From positions 12,580-76,579 of the forward strand of contig DAOTGJ010000013.1 in assembly GCA_035447065.1 (NCBI GenBank): a DNA stretch of 64,000 bases, given 5' to 3'. Made by a program: the position numbers and the translations under genes. The notes under the pieces were generated by a model, which searched no databases, was not told where the DNA came from, and saw nothing but the letters and a program-made list of their open reading frames with translations. Source of the DNA: CALEMW01 sp035447065 (GTDB lineage: Bacteria > Krumholzibacteriota > Krumholzibacteriia > LZORAL124-64-63). Shown here one piece after another: positions 9,779-18,034 of the stretch (within the stretch, counting starts at the first letter, position 1; each line of letters opens with the position of its first letter).

Positions 9779-11005
9779 TCAGTCCTCGATCCGCCCCTGC
9801 GGCCCCACCAGCAGCTTGGCCGACGTCCGCACCGCCTCGGTCACCGCCTCGCTCAGCCCGATCCGCTGCGACAGCTCCGCCAGCACCTCCGGCTTGGCGT
9901 TGAGCTCCGGCTTGGGCGAGCGGATGGAGCAGCAGTCGCGGTACGGTTCGATGGACGCCTCGAACACGCCGATGCGCTGGCTGAAGGCCGTGATCTCGAT
10001 CTTGTCCAGCCCCACCAGCGGCCGCAGGATGGGCAGCGTCACGTCCGGGCTGATGGCGCGCAGGTTGGGCAGGGTCTGGCTGGCCACCTGGCCCACGCTG
10101 TCGCCGGTGACCAGGGCGTGGCAGCCGCGGCGGTAGGCCAGGCGCTCCGCGGTCTTCACCATGAAGCGGCGGAAGAGCACCATGTCCAGGGAATCGTCCA
10201 CCGTGCCCACGGCGCGCATCTCGTAGGGCACCACCGGCACCATGGTGATCCTGAGCGGCTTGGGCGACCAGCGCGCCAGGCCCATGGCGATGCGCTCGAT
10301 CTTGCCCACGTCGGCCTCCGCGAGGCTGCGTCCCACGTGGAAGTGCACGAAGTGGGGCCGGCAGCCGCGCTTCATCATCATCCACGCGGCCACGGGCGAG
10401 TCGATGCCGCCGCTCAGCAGGCACATGAGCTTGCCGCTGGCGCCGAAGGGCAGGCCGCCGCCGCCGGGCCGCTTCCGCGAGAAGATCAGGATCTCGTCCT
10501 TGAGCACCAGCACGTGGATGGTGGCCTCGGGGTCCGTGAGCCGCACGGCCAGGCCGGTGGCGTCCTGCACGGCGCCGCCCACGCGGCGGCTGATCTCCGG
10601 GGAGTCCAAGGGGAAGTCGCGGTCGCTGCGGCGGGTCTTCACCTTGAAGGAGCCCACGCCGGCCAGGTCCGCGGCGGCCTTGGCGGCGGCGGCGGCGCCC
10701 ACGCGCTCCACGTCGCGCTCAGGATCGCCCGTGCGCGGCACCGTCTCGCTCACGCTCAGCCACTGGATGCCGAACACGCGCCCCAGCTTGTCGGCCACGC
10801 GCTCCGCGGCGGCGGGATCCGACAGCCGCACCAGGTAGCGGCTCTCCACGTGGTTGCAGGACAGCACGGGCTCGCCGGCCAGGGCGGCCATCATGTTGTT
10901 GCGCAGGCGGCGCTGGAACACGCCGCGGTTCTTGCCCTTGAGGGCGATCTCCGCGTAGTGGGCGCTGATCACGGGCTGGCCCGCGACGGGCTGGGGACGG
11001 TTCAC
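9779..11005 (-). CDS. thiI: tRNA 4-thiouridine synthase ThiI
   Basis: Transfers persulfide sulfur to U8 of tRNA; in some bacteria it also feeds thiazole synthesis. The 408-residue protein has the N-terminal ferredoxin-like segment and THUMP domain (to about residue 175), the PP-loop SGGIDSPVA at 198-206 for ATP-dependent uridine adenylation, TGDSVGQVASQT at 300-311, and DCCSI with Cys358/359 near the position of the catalytic cysteine. There is no C-terminal rhodanese domain, so it is the short form and would need a separate sulfur donor. Start ATG 11005. No sulfur-carrier or thiamin genes are adjacent. Confidence 0.92.
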   Translation of the reverse strand: MNRPQPVAGQPVISAHYAEIALKGKNRGVFQRRLRNNMMAALAGEPVLSCNHVESRYLVRLSDPAAAERVADKLGRVFGIQWLSVSETVPRTGDPERDVERVGAAAAAKAAADLAGVGSFKVKTRRSDRDFPLDSPEISRRVGGAVQDATGLAVRLTDPEATIHVLVLKDEILIFSRKRPGGGGLPFGASGKLMCLLSGGIDSPVAAWMMMKRGCRPHFVHFHVGRSLAEADVGKIERIAMGLARWSPKPLRITMVPVVPYEMRAVGTVDDSLDMVLFRRFMVKTAERLAYRRGCHALVTGDSVGQVASQTLPNLRAISPDVTLPILRPLVGLDKIEITAFSQRIGVFEASIEPYRDCCSIRSPKPELNAKPEVLAELSQRIGLSEAVTEAVRTSAKLLVGPQGRIED

Positions 11006-11102
11006 GGCAGGGGCCTCCCATCGGCGTACTGAAGACCCCCCAAGGATGCCGACGCGGCCCGTCTTGTCAACAGGCCGCGCCGGAAAGTGGGGAGCGGAAG
11101 GG

Positions 11103-13235
11103 TCAGCGGGACAGGGTGAGCGAGCCGGTGCGCCGCACCGGCGGACCGCCGTCCAGGGGGCGGCTGGTCACCGTGTAGAAGTAGGTGCCCGACGCCAGGG
11201 GCCGTCCGTCCTCGCCGCGGCCGTCCCAGGTGCGCGAACGCGGCCCGGCGGGCGCCTCCTGCGCAGGGAAGCCGTGGACCTGTCGGCCGCGCATGTCGAA
11301 CACGGCCACCTCGTCGCGGCTGGGCACCGAGGCGTTCCAGCGGATCTCCGTGCGCCCCACGAACGGGTTGGGCGCGGCGGGGCGCAGGGCCAGGCGCGGT
11401 CCGGCCAGGGTGTCGTCCACGCCGATGACCTCCACCTGCGTGAAGAGCACCCGCCCGTCCGGATCCATCTCCACCGTGCTCACGCTCTGAGGCACGGGCA
11501 GGTGGAAGGTCTGGTCGTTCTGGGTCACGAAGACGGTGGTGACGGTGCTCCAGCCCGCGCCGGCCAGACGCAGGTCCAGGGGGAACAGGTAGGGAGCGTC
11601 GCCGTCCACGGGATCCGGGCCCTGGAGCTGCTGCACGCGCACGCGCACGTGGAGGCCGTCGTCGTCCTCCATGGCCCAGCTCAGGCCCAGCTCCGGGTTG
11701 GTGGCGCGGTAGAGCCACTGGTCGAAGAACCAGTCCAGGTCCACGCGCGCCACCTGCTCGCAGAGCGCCACGAAATCATCGCTGGTGGCGTTGCCGTACG
11801 CGGTGCCGGGCTGGCTGCCCCAGCGCAGCAGGATCTGGTCGAAGAGGGAATCGCCCACCAGGTCGCGCAGCATGTGCAGCACCCAGGCGCCCTTGTAGTA
11901 GACCATGTTGGCGAAGTAGTACCAGGGGCTTCCGTTGTCCGGGGCGCGCACCAGGGGCACCGTCCACCACGTGGTGTTGGAGCGCTGGCGCATGAACGTC
12001 TCCAGGGCCGGCGCGCCGCCCACGTGCTCGGCCCAGAGGGCCTCCGCGTAGGTGGCGAAGCCCTCGTTCAGCCACGTGTGCGTCCAGTCCTCCGGGCTGA
12101 CCAGGTTGCCGAACCACATGTGCGACATCTCATGCATGATGATGGTGTCGAACCAGTGGTCGCCGGTCATGAAGATGCTGCTGTAGGTGACGGCCGTGGG
12201 ATGCTCCATGGCGCCGTCCCAGTCGAACAGGGCGTGCGCGTACTTCTGGTCCGGGAACGGGTAGGGGCCGAAACGCTCCTCGCAGAAGGCGAGCATGTCG
12301 TCCACCACGGAGAAGTCCTCCTCCGCCTCGTCCACCAGGTCCGGGTAGACCCAGTGGAAGATGTCGATCTCGCCGTGCTCGGACTCGTACTTGTCCGTCA
12401 GCTCCACGTACTCGCTGATGGCCACGGAGACGTGGTAGGTGGACACGGGCAGGGGCTGATCCCAGTACCAGATGGTGGTGGAGGTCTCGGGCGCGGGCGC
12501 GAAATCGGGCAGGAGCCCGGCGGGCGCCTGGTCCTTCACGTCCTCCAGGCCCAGGGGCAGCACGGGGTGGTTGGTCAACCGGCCGGTGGAGACCGCCGTG
12601 AGTCCCGCGGGCACGCGCAGGCCGCAGGAGAAGGAGGCCTTGTCCGACGGCAGGTCCTTGCACGGCCACCAGGAGCGCGCGCTCCAGGGCTCGCTGAGCG
12701 AGGTGATGAGCGTGCCGCCGTCCGGCCGCGTGCCGAACTGGAAGCCGTAGAGGCCCTCGGGCGTCGGCGAGCCGGTGTAGGAGACCGCCAGGGTCACGTC
12801 CACGCCGGGCTCCAGCAGGAAGGGGAGCACCACCTCCACCAGGTCGTCCACGTGGTGCACGGTCACGGGCTGGTACTGGGGCAGGACCACGCCCGCGGCC
12901 AGCACGGACATGCCGCTGCGGAAGTCCAGCACCACGGTGTTCATGGGGATCAGCGGCGTGAGGGTGATCAGCACCGTGCCGTCCAGCGTCTGCGTGTCGG
13001 GGTGCACGTTCAGGTCCAGGTAGTAGTGCTGCACGTCGTAGGCGGCCTGGCGGGGGTCGCCGCTGGTGGTGCCGGCCAGCGCGTCGTCGGCCTGGGCGCC
13101 GAACCGCGCCTTGCCCTCCAGGAGCCAGGAGTCCACCAGGGGCTGGCCCTGGGCGCGGTCGTGCAGACCGCACGTCAGGGATATGAACAGGCACGTCCCC
13201 CAGAGGAGGACGGATGGGGAGCGATTGGCGAGCAT
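11103..13235 (-). CDS. Exported M1-family aminopeptidase with C-terminal sorting domain
   Basis: Zinc metallopeptidase that removes N-terminal residues from peptides, here exported. Residues 1-30 form a signal peptide; an M1 N-terminal beta domain follows. The exopeptidase loop appears as GAMEH (341-345; the usual form is GxMEN). The zinc site is HEMSH (368-372) with the third ligand Glu391 in WLNEGFATYAE. The C-terminal 85 residues carry a FlgD-like sorting domain (PNPFVGRTEIRW ... TWDGRGEDGRPLASGTYFY). Start 13235 was taken because it begins the signal peptide; longer in-frame starts exist (for example in the leader at 13293). It probably scavenges peptides outside the cell or at its surface. 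Confidence 0.88.
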   Translation of the reverse strand: MLANRSPSVLLWGTCLFISLTCGLHDRAQGQPLVDSWLLEGKARFGAQADDALAGTTSGDPRQAAYDVQHYYLDLNVHPDTQTLDGTVLITLTPLIPMNTVVLDFRSGMSVLAAGVVLPQYQPVTVHHVDDLVEVVLPFLLEPGVDVTLAVSYTGSPTPEGLYGFQFGTRPDGGTLITSLSEPWSARSWWPCKDLPSDKASFSCGLRVPAGLTAVSTGRLTNHPVLPLGLEDVKDQAPAGLLPDFAPAPETSTTIWYWDQPLPVSTYHVSVAISEYVELTDKYESEHGEIDIFHWVYPDLVDEAEEDFSVVDDMLAFCEERFGPYPFPDQKYAHALFDWDGAMEHPTAVTYSSIFMTGDHWFDTIIMHEMSHMWFGNLVSPEDWTHTWLNEGFATYAEALWAEHVGGAPALETFMRQRSNTTWWTVPLVRAPDNGSPWYYFANMVYYKGAWVLHMLRDLVGDSLFDQILLRWGSQPGTAYGNATSDDFVALCEQVARVDLDWFFDQWLYRATNPELGLSWAMEDDDGLHVRVRVQQLQGPDPVDGDAPYLFPLDLRLAGAGWSTVTTVFVTQNDQTFHLPVPQSVSTVEMDPDGRVLFTQVEVIGVDDTLAGPRLALRPAAPNPFVGRTEIRWNASVPSRDEVAVFDMRGRQVHGFPAQEAPAGPRSRTWDGRGEDGRPLASGTYFYTVTSRPLDGGPPVRRTGSLTLSR

Positions 13236-13383
13236 CGCGGGAGACCCTTTCCCTGGATTCCCCTTGAGGGAACCCCTGCTGTTGATCAGAATGTGGCCCG
13301 GTGAGGAGCATAGCATAACCCGGACCCGAGCGTGGGACCAGGGACCGGCCTCATTTTCCAACCTCGCCGCGGAGGGACCCCCC

Positions 13384-14676
13384 ATGACGCAGATTCCCGG
13401 CTTCCAGCTCGATATCGACCGGATCCTGGACTTCGTGGACGCGGAGAGCCTGGACCGGAAGGCCCCCATGATCCAGGGCGTGGCGCGCCAGCTCGCGCGC
13501 GGGGAGGGTCCCGGGGCCGATTTCCTGGGCTGGCTGGACCTGCCGGAGACCGTGCGCGGCAAGCCGCTGGACGCGGTGCTGGACGCGGCGGAGCAGGCGC
13601 GGGCGGACAGCGGCGTGCTGGTGGTGATCGGCATCGGCGGCTCGTACCTGGGGGCGGAGGCCGGGCTGCGGGCCCTGCAGGACCGTTGCAACGGGCCGGA
13701 GGTGATCTTCGCCGGGACCAGCCTGTCGTCGTCGGTGCTGCGGCGCCAGCTCGCCCGCGTGGGCGACCGCGACGTGCGCCTCTGCGTGATCTCCAAGTCC
13801 GGCACCACCCTGGAGCCCGCGGTGGCCTTCCGCGCCTTCCGCGCCATGATGGTGGAGCGCTACGGCCGCGAGGCCGCCGCCCGGCGCATCACCGCGGTGA
13901 CGGACGCGGAACGCGGCGTGCTGAAGGCCCTGGCGGACCACGAGGGCTACCGCACCTTCATCATCCCCGACGACGTGGGCGGCCGTTTCAGCGTGCTCAC
14001 CCCGGTGGGCCTGCTGCCCCTGGCCTGCGCCGGCCTGGACATCCGCAAGCTCCTGGGCGGCGCCCGCGCCATGCGCGAGGCCTGCGCCACCACGGACCTG
14101 CACACCAACCCGGCCCACCTCTACGCCGCCGCCCGCAACGTGCTCTACGACGCCGGCTACACCACGGAGGTCCTGAGCTCCTTCCAGCCCGACCTGGCCG
14201 GCGTGCAGGCCTGGTGGCAGCAGCTCTTCGGCGAGAGCGAGGGCAAGGAGGGCCGCGGCATCTTCCCGTCGGCCTGCACCTTCACCACGGACCTGCACAG
14301 CCTGGGCCAGTACCTCCAGGACGGCCGGCGCGAGCTCTTCGAGACCTTCCTGACCGTGGCCGAGGACGCCCCGGAAGTGGCCGTGCCCACCGATCCCGCC
14401 CTGGACGACGACGGCCTGGCCTGGCTCGCCGGCCGCTCCCTGGACGACCTCAACCGCCAGGCCTACCTGGGCACCCGCACCGCCCACCACACCGGCGGCG
14501 TGCCGGTCATCAGCCTGGAGCTGGAGTGGCTGGACGAGGCGGTGCTGGGCGGCCTGTTCTACTTCTTCCAGAAGGCGGTGGCGGTGAGCGGGCGGCTGCT
14601 GGGGGTCAATCCGTTCGATCAGCCGGGGGTGGAGGCTTATAAGGGGGAGATGGGGCGGTTGTTGAGGGGGGAGTGA
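13384..14676 (+). CDS. pgi: Glucose-6-phosphate isomerase
   Basis: Converts glucose 6-phosphate to fructose 6-phosphate in glycolysis and gluconeogenesis. At 430 residues it is the short bacterial form. Visible motifs: VIGIGGSYLGAEAG (sugar-phosphate loop), VISKSGTTLEPA (SIS phosphate-binding loop), QAWWQQLFGESEGKEG (with the catalytic Glu) and GTRTAHHTGGVP. The ATG at 13384 follows GGAGG at the proper distance; the frame is open upstream but lacks family similarity. It is divergent from the aminopeptidase gene with 148 nt between them, and nothing suggests an operon. Confidence 0.95.
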   Translation: MTQIPGFQLDIDRILDFVDAESLDRKAPMIQGVARQLARGEGPGADFLGWLDLPETVRGKPLDAVLDAAEQARADSGVLVVIGIGGSYLGAEAGLRALQDRCNGPEVIFAGTSLSSSVLRRQLARVGDRDVRLCVISKSGTTLEPAVAFRAFRAMMVERYGREAAARRITAVTDAERGVLKALADHEGYRTFIIPDDVGGRFSVLTPVGLLPLACAGLDIRKLLGGARAMREACATTDLHTNPAHLYAAARNVLYDAGYTTEVLSSFQPDLAGVQAWWQQLFGESEGKEGRGIFPSACTFTTDLHSLGQYLQDGRRELFETFLTVAEDAPEVAVPTDPALDDDGLAWLAGRSLDDLNRQAYLGTRTAHHTGGVPVISLELEWLDEAVLGGLFYFFQKAVAVSGRLLGVNPFDQPGVEAYKGEMGRLLRGE

Positions 14677-14848
14677 CGGGGACGGAACGTGAAGTTCTGC
14701 AAGGAGTTGACAATTCGTCGCTCCGCCATGGTGGGCGATGTACCGAATCTGATATGTCACACATCAGTATGATGGCTCACGTCTTGAGATGATGGTCTGC
14801 TGTCATCTACACGTATGCCCAACCACCATCACCTGGGGAGCCGCCAAG
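14677..14848 (+). other. AT-richer leader in front of exported-protein gene
   Basis: 172 nt between pgi and the next plus-strand gene. It contains a perfect -35-like TTGACA at 14707-14712, but no -10 at 16-18 nt, so I do not call a promoter. No hairpin terminator for pgi was seen. Confidence 0.3.
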
Positions 14849-15445
14849 ATGCATCGTCGCCGAGCCCTCGCCGTCCTCCTGCTGCTGGTCAGCACCTCCG
14901 TCGGGGCGGTGGTGGACCCTGCCCCCGACAAGGTGGGTCTCTATTTCGATGAGACAGGGGATCGGGTCTGCGAGGAGGCCTGGGACGTGTTCACGTTCTT
15001 CTCCGCGCGCATCCTGCTGACCCATCCCACCATGGACGCCGTGGCTGGATTCGACGCCACCCTCCACAGCGCCGACGGCGAGCTGCTGTTCCTCGATCCC
15101 GCGCCCGGCCCCGGCGGCGAGATCACCGTGGACGGCAACGCCATCCACGTGCGGTTCCCCACGCCGCTGCCCACCCGGGAGGCCACCCTGCTGGCCGAGG
15201 TGGATCTGGTCTACATGGACGGAGACGAGTGCCTGTACCTGGCGGGTGTGGACGGCGCGGCGTGGCCGCGACTCCTCCTGGCCGACGGCACCGCCGTGGA
15301 GGTGGAGCCCACGTCGTTCCTGGGCAACGGGGTGGAGGCAGTCCTGGGAGTCTGCGCCACCATCATCGGCGAGCCGCTGCCGTGCGAGGTGGCGGTGGCG
15401 AACAAGAGGGTGAGCTGGGGCGGGTTGAAGGCGCGGTACCGTTAG
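14849..15445 (+). CDS. Exported protein of unknown function ending in a Trp-Gly...Arg tail
   Basis: 198 residues with a clear signal peptide (MHRRRALAVLLLLVSTSVGA). The mature part has paired cysteines (VCEEAW, ECLYL, VCATIIGEPLPCEV) that probably form disulfides, and an overall beta-sandwich look; I do not recognise a family. The end is KRVSWGGLKARYR. A similar tail (SSLKRAFR) ends the beta-helix protein encoded just downstream on the other strand. The start at 14849 begins the signal peptide with GGGGAG upstream; an ATG at 14789 in frame would add a Cys-rich leader. It converges with the next gene and overlaps its stop by 4 nt. Confidence 0.6.
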   Translation: MHRRRALAVLLLLVSTSVGAVVDPAPDKVGLYFDETGDRVCEEAWDVFTFFSARILLTHPTMDAVAGFDATLHSADGELLFLDPAPGPGGEITVDGNAIHVRFPTPLPTREATLLAEVDLVYMDGDECLYLAGVDGAAWPRLLLADGTAVEVEPTSFLGNGVEAVLGVCATIIGEPLPCEVAVANKRVSWGGLKARYR

Positions 15446-15930
15446 CGGCTCGGGTCTTTCAAGCCGCCTCCAACTCCAGGAAGCCGCGTGACACCGCTCC
15501 GGATACGCGGCGCGTCCGCGGAGAGCTCCAACTCCGGCGGCAGATCCTCAGGCTGGAAGTAGAGGAAGCCGTCGGCATCGAGCCGGTTCATGTAGCAGCG
15601 CAGCCCCAGGTGATCGCGCAGGACCAGGTCGTCACGACCGTCGTCGTCCAGGTCCATGACCTCGAGGAAGTCCAGGACTCCCGGGATCTCGCCGATGCGG
15701 AACACGTTCACCGTCATGTTCACCAGCAGGGGTGCGCCGTCGGACCGGTACAGCACCGTGCGGTAGAGCGAGGTGCCGAGCTCGGGGCTGCTGATCACCA
15801 GGTCGGGCCTGTCGTCCCGGTCGTAGTCCAGGGTGGCGCTGACGTAATAGCCGCGGAGCAGCGGGGAAGCGGTCGCTGCGGACCCGGCGACAAGCACCAG
15901 AGCGAGGATGCAGGCGGCCGCGAGCTTCAT
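15442..15930 (-). CDS. Small exported FG-GAP/VCBS-like protein
   Basis: 162 residues: signal peptide (MKLAAACILALVLVAGSAAT), then calcium-loop repeats of the FG-GAP kind (DYDRDDRPDLVISSPE, DLDDDGRDDLVLRD). It is far shorter than a seven-bladed propeller and may be a remnant or an accessory piece of the larger FG-GAP protein at 18.0-22.4 kb. Its ATG overlaps the stop of the upstream beta-helix gene as ATGA, so the two are translationally coupled. Function unknown. Confidence 0.55.
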   Translation of the reverse strand: MKLAAACILALVLVAGSAATASPLLRGYYVSATLDYDRDDRPDLVISSPELGTSLYRTVLYRSDGAPLLVNMTVNVFRIGEIPGVLDFLEVMDLDDDGRDDLVLRDHLGLRCYMNRLDADGFLYFQPEDLPPELELSADAPRIRSGVTRLPGVGGGLKDPSR

Positions 15931-17147
15931 CGGAAGGCCCTCTTGAGGCTGCTGGTGGTGGTCCGTTCGGCAGGGACCGGGCTTTCGAGGACGGGCTCGT
16001 AGGAGAAGATGGATGGGATGCCGGGATCGTCGTTGTAGTCGTAGATCCAGGCGGCGATGGAGTCGGTGTCGGTGGTGCCCCACCAGTTGTTGCGGACGTC
16101 GATGGGTTGGAAGCCGGTGCCCAAGCTCCCGACGGCGTAGTAGGAGCCGGGCTGGCGCAGGATGTGGTTGTCGTGGAGGTCGAAGTCTCCGCGGATGGAG
16201 TAGATGGATCCGCGGCGCTGATCGTCGCTCTGGACACCGTAGAGGATGTTGCCCGAGCCGCGGATCATGGTGGTGGAGCCTGAAGAGGCCAGCAGGGATT
16301 TACCTCCGGGACCAAGCCTGCAATCGAGCGCCTGAATGATTGACCCGGTATATGCAATGATGTGTGAGGAGTAGACGTCGCTCGTGACAATCCCGGTGAC
16401 GGTTCCCTGGGTCGGTTCCCACTCGGTCTGAATCGCTTCGGCACCATAGCGGTAGTTGCATTCAGTGATGTTGTAGTCTGGGGATCTCTGGATCATTGTA
16501 TGGAAGCAAGTGCTGATGAGTGGTGCGACGAAATCACAACGCTCAATGATGGTCTTGTTTCCATCAATCCAACTCCCTATTCCTATATCCTGGCAATCAT
16601 GGATATAGCATTCGTATAGATAGCATTCATTTGGCGTGACTGCTGTGACACCGAGCCTTGCGTGAGCGATTTCGGCATTGATGACATTCAGAGAACCATT
16701 GCCCTCGACATAAAGAGCAGCGCCCGCATTCTCGATCGTCATATCTTGGATTTCCAAGTGAGCATCTGCGAGAAACAAGATGCAGAAAGGTCCTGTAGCA
16801 TTAAAGACGTCTGGCATTTGTGCCGGGCCGATGATCGTGGCACCTATTCCAGCACCGAGTAGTGTCACTCCTTTGTCTTCGATCACCACGACAGATGAGT
16901 CCTGCCAGGCGGGGGCGATGTGTTCCACCATTCTCGACCATCGCCCGATACCGATCCGGATGGTGTCGCCATCGTCGGCCCGCAGGACCGCATCCTGGAT
17001 CTCGAGGAAGTCTCCGCTGCCGTCCTTCTCCACTCGGTACTCCGTGGCGCGGCATGGTACCCAGATAGAGATTGAGAACAGGATTGTGACAAAGAATGAA
17101 TGAAATATTGCCGCAATCGCTGTTGGCAGCGGAGTCTTCCTCATCAT
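15927..17147 (-). CDS. Exported right-handed beta-helix protein
   Basis: 406 residues with a signal peptide and the Pfam-like opening YRVEKDGSGDFLEIQDAV, which is the entrance to pectate-lyase/NosD-type parallel beta-helices (GDTIRIG, GVTLLGAG, LEIQDMTIENAGAALYVEG, DVRNNWWGTTD). Base composition is visibly lower in GC than neighbouring genes, with ATA and AAT codons common. It has no FlgD domain; the tail is TTSSLKRAFR. It is coupled to the small FG-GAP gene by a 4-nt overlap and follows the sorting-domain gene after 4 nt, forming a run of exported-protein genes. Polysaccharide binding or cleavage is possible but no catalytic residues were identified. Confidence 0.6.
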   Translation of the reverse strand: MMRKTPLPTAIAAIFHSFFVTILFSISIWVPCRATEYRVEKDGSGDFLEIQDAVLRADDGDTIRIGIGRWSRMVEHIAPAWQDSSVVVIEDKGVTLLGAGIGATIIGPAQMPDVFNATGPFCILFLADAHLEIQDMTIENAGAALYVEGNGSLNVINAEIAHARLGVTAVTPNECYLYECYIHDCQDIGIGSWIDGNKTIIERCDFVAPLISTCFHTMIQRSPDYNITECNYRYGAEAIQTEWEPTQGTVTGIVTSDVYSSHIIAYTGSIIQALDCRLGPGGKSLLASSGSTTMIRGSGNILYGVQSDDQRRGSIYSIRGDFDLHDNHILRQPGSYYAVGSLGTGFQPIDVRNNWWGTTDTDSIAAWIYDYNDDPGIPSIFSYEPVLESPVPAERTTTSSLKRAFR

Positions 17148-17151
17148 GACG

Positions 17152-18024
17152 TCACCTCACCAGCATCAGACGATGGGTCCGCGTGAACCCGCCAGCCTGC
17201 ATCCGGACCAAGTAGACGCCGCTGCCGACCACGCTACCCTGATCGTTGCGGCCGTGCCATGGGATCAGGTGTTCACCGGCGCTGAACACCCCGTCGGCGA
17301 GCTGGATGACGCGCTGACCGCGGAGATTGTAGATCGCCAACTTGATCGGTATGGCTTCTGCAAGGGTGAAGCGGAGCTTAGTGGAAGGATTGAAGGGGTT
17401 TGGATACGGGGTCGAAAAGCCAGTAACTAGCGGGATGCTCTCTTCTTCCTCAGAGGACGCCAGCGACTTGGTGGACCGTTCAAGCATCACGGTTTCAGGA
17501 GTAAGAGCGACGATCACGGGTCTGAAGGCCAACCCGAACGCTGCACCCAGGCCGATCCATTCCTCCCCTTCGAGACTCATCCAGCCCCGCAGTCCTTCCG
17601 TGGCCGAGACCAGGCCGAAGGCGGCGCCGCCGCCCGCTCCTTCTCCGATGTGGACGCATCCGTCGGGCAAGCGAAACAGCACGTAGATGCCGCCATCGAG
17701 CGTACCATAGGAACCGCTCCACCGGAGCGGGCTCCATGCGGTACTACCGCCAACGACATCCGCTGCGACAGGAACTCCTGAAGAGGCGAAGCCGGGTCCG
17801 CTCACCTCCCCGCCGCTCACGGCCACTTCAGGATAGGTGATCGTCTCGTCGTTGCTGAACCAGTCGATGCCGATGAGGGCCTGGTCCTCCGTCAAGGGAA
17901 CGAAGACGGCCACGTAGCTTGAAGACTCCACGGGGTCCATCCCGATCATAGGGATCGCGGATTCCTCACCCTGGGCCGAGGCGTGGAGGACGATCAGGAG
18001 AATGATGCTCAGCATGCGATTCAT
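17152..18024 (-). CDS. Exported protein with FlgD-like sorting domain
   Basis: 290 residues: signal peptide (MNRMLSIILLIVLHASAQGE), a globular region of about 170 residues I do not recognise (VLFRLPDGCVHIGEGAGG, LRGWMSLEGEEWIGLG), and a textbook sorting domain: TPYPNPFNPSTKLRFTL, NLRGQRVIQLADG, IPWHGRNDQGSVVGSGVYLV, ending HRLMLVR. Start at 18024 with AGGAGG 7 nt upstream. It lies between the beta-helix gene (4 nt downstream) and the 1,457-residue FG-GAP gene (10 nt upstream), so the four genes 15.4-22.4 kb look like one transcription unit. Confidence 0.65.
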   Translation of the reverse strand: MNRMLSIILLIVLHASAQGEESAIPMIGMDPVESSSYVAVFVPLTEDQALIGIDWFSNDETITYPEVAVSGGEVSGPGFASSGVPVAADVVGGSTAWSPLRWSGSYGTLDGGIYVLFRLPDGCVHIGEGAGGGAAFGLVSATEGLRGWMSLEGEEWIGLGAAFGLAFRPVIVALTPETVMLERSTKSLASSEEEESIPLVTGFSTPYPNPFNPSTKLRFTLAEAIPIKLAIYNLRGQRVIQLADGVFSAGEHLIPWHGRNDQGSVVGSGVYLVRMQAGGFTRTHRLMLVR

Positions 18025-18034
18025 GTCGTTCCTC

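Noticed and set aside
14707..14742. TTGACA as the -35 of a promoter for the exported protein at 14849
   Set aside because: No acceptable -10 hexamer occurs 16-18 nt downstream.
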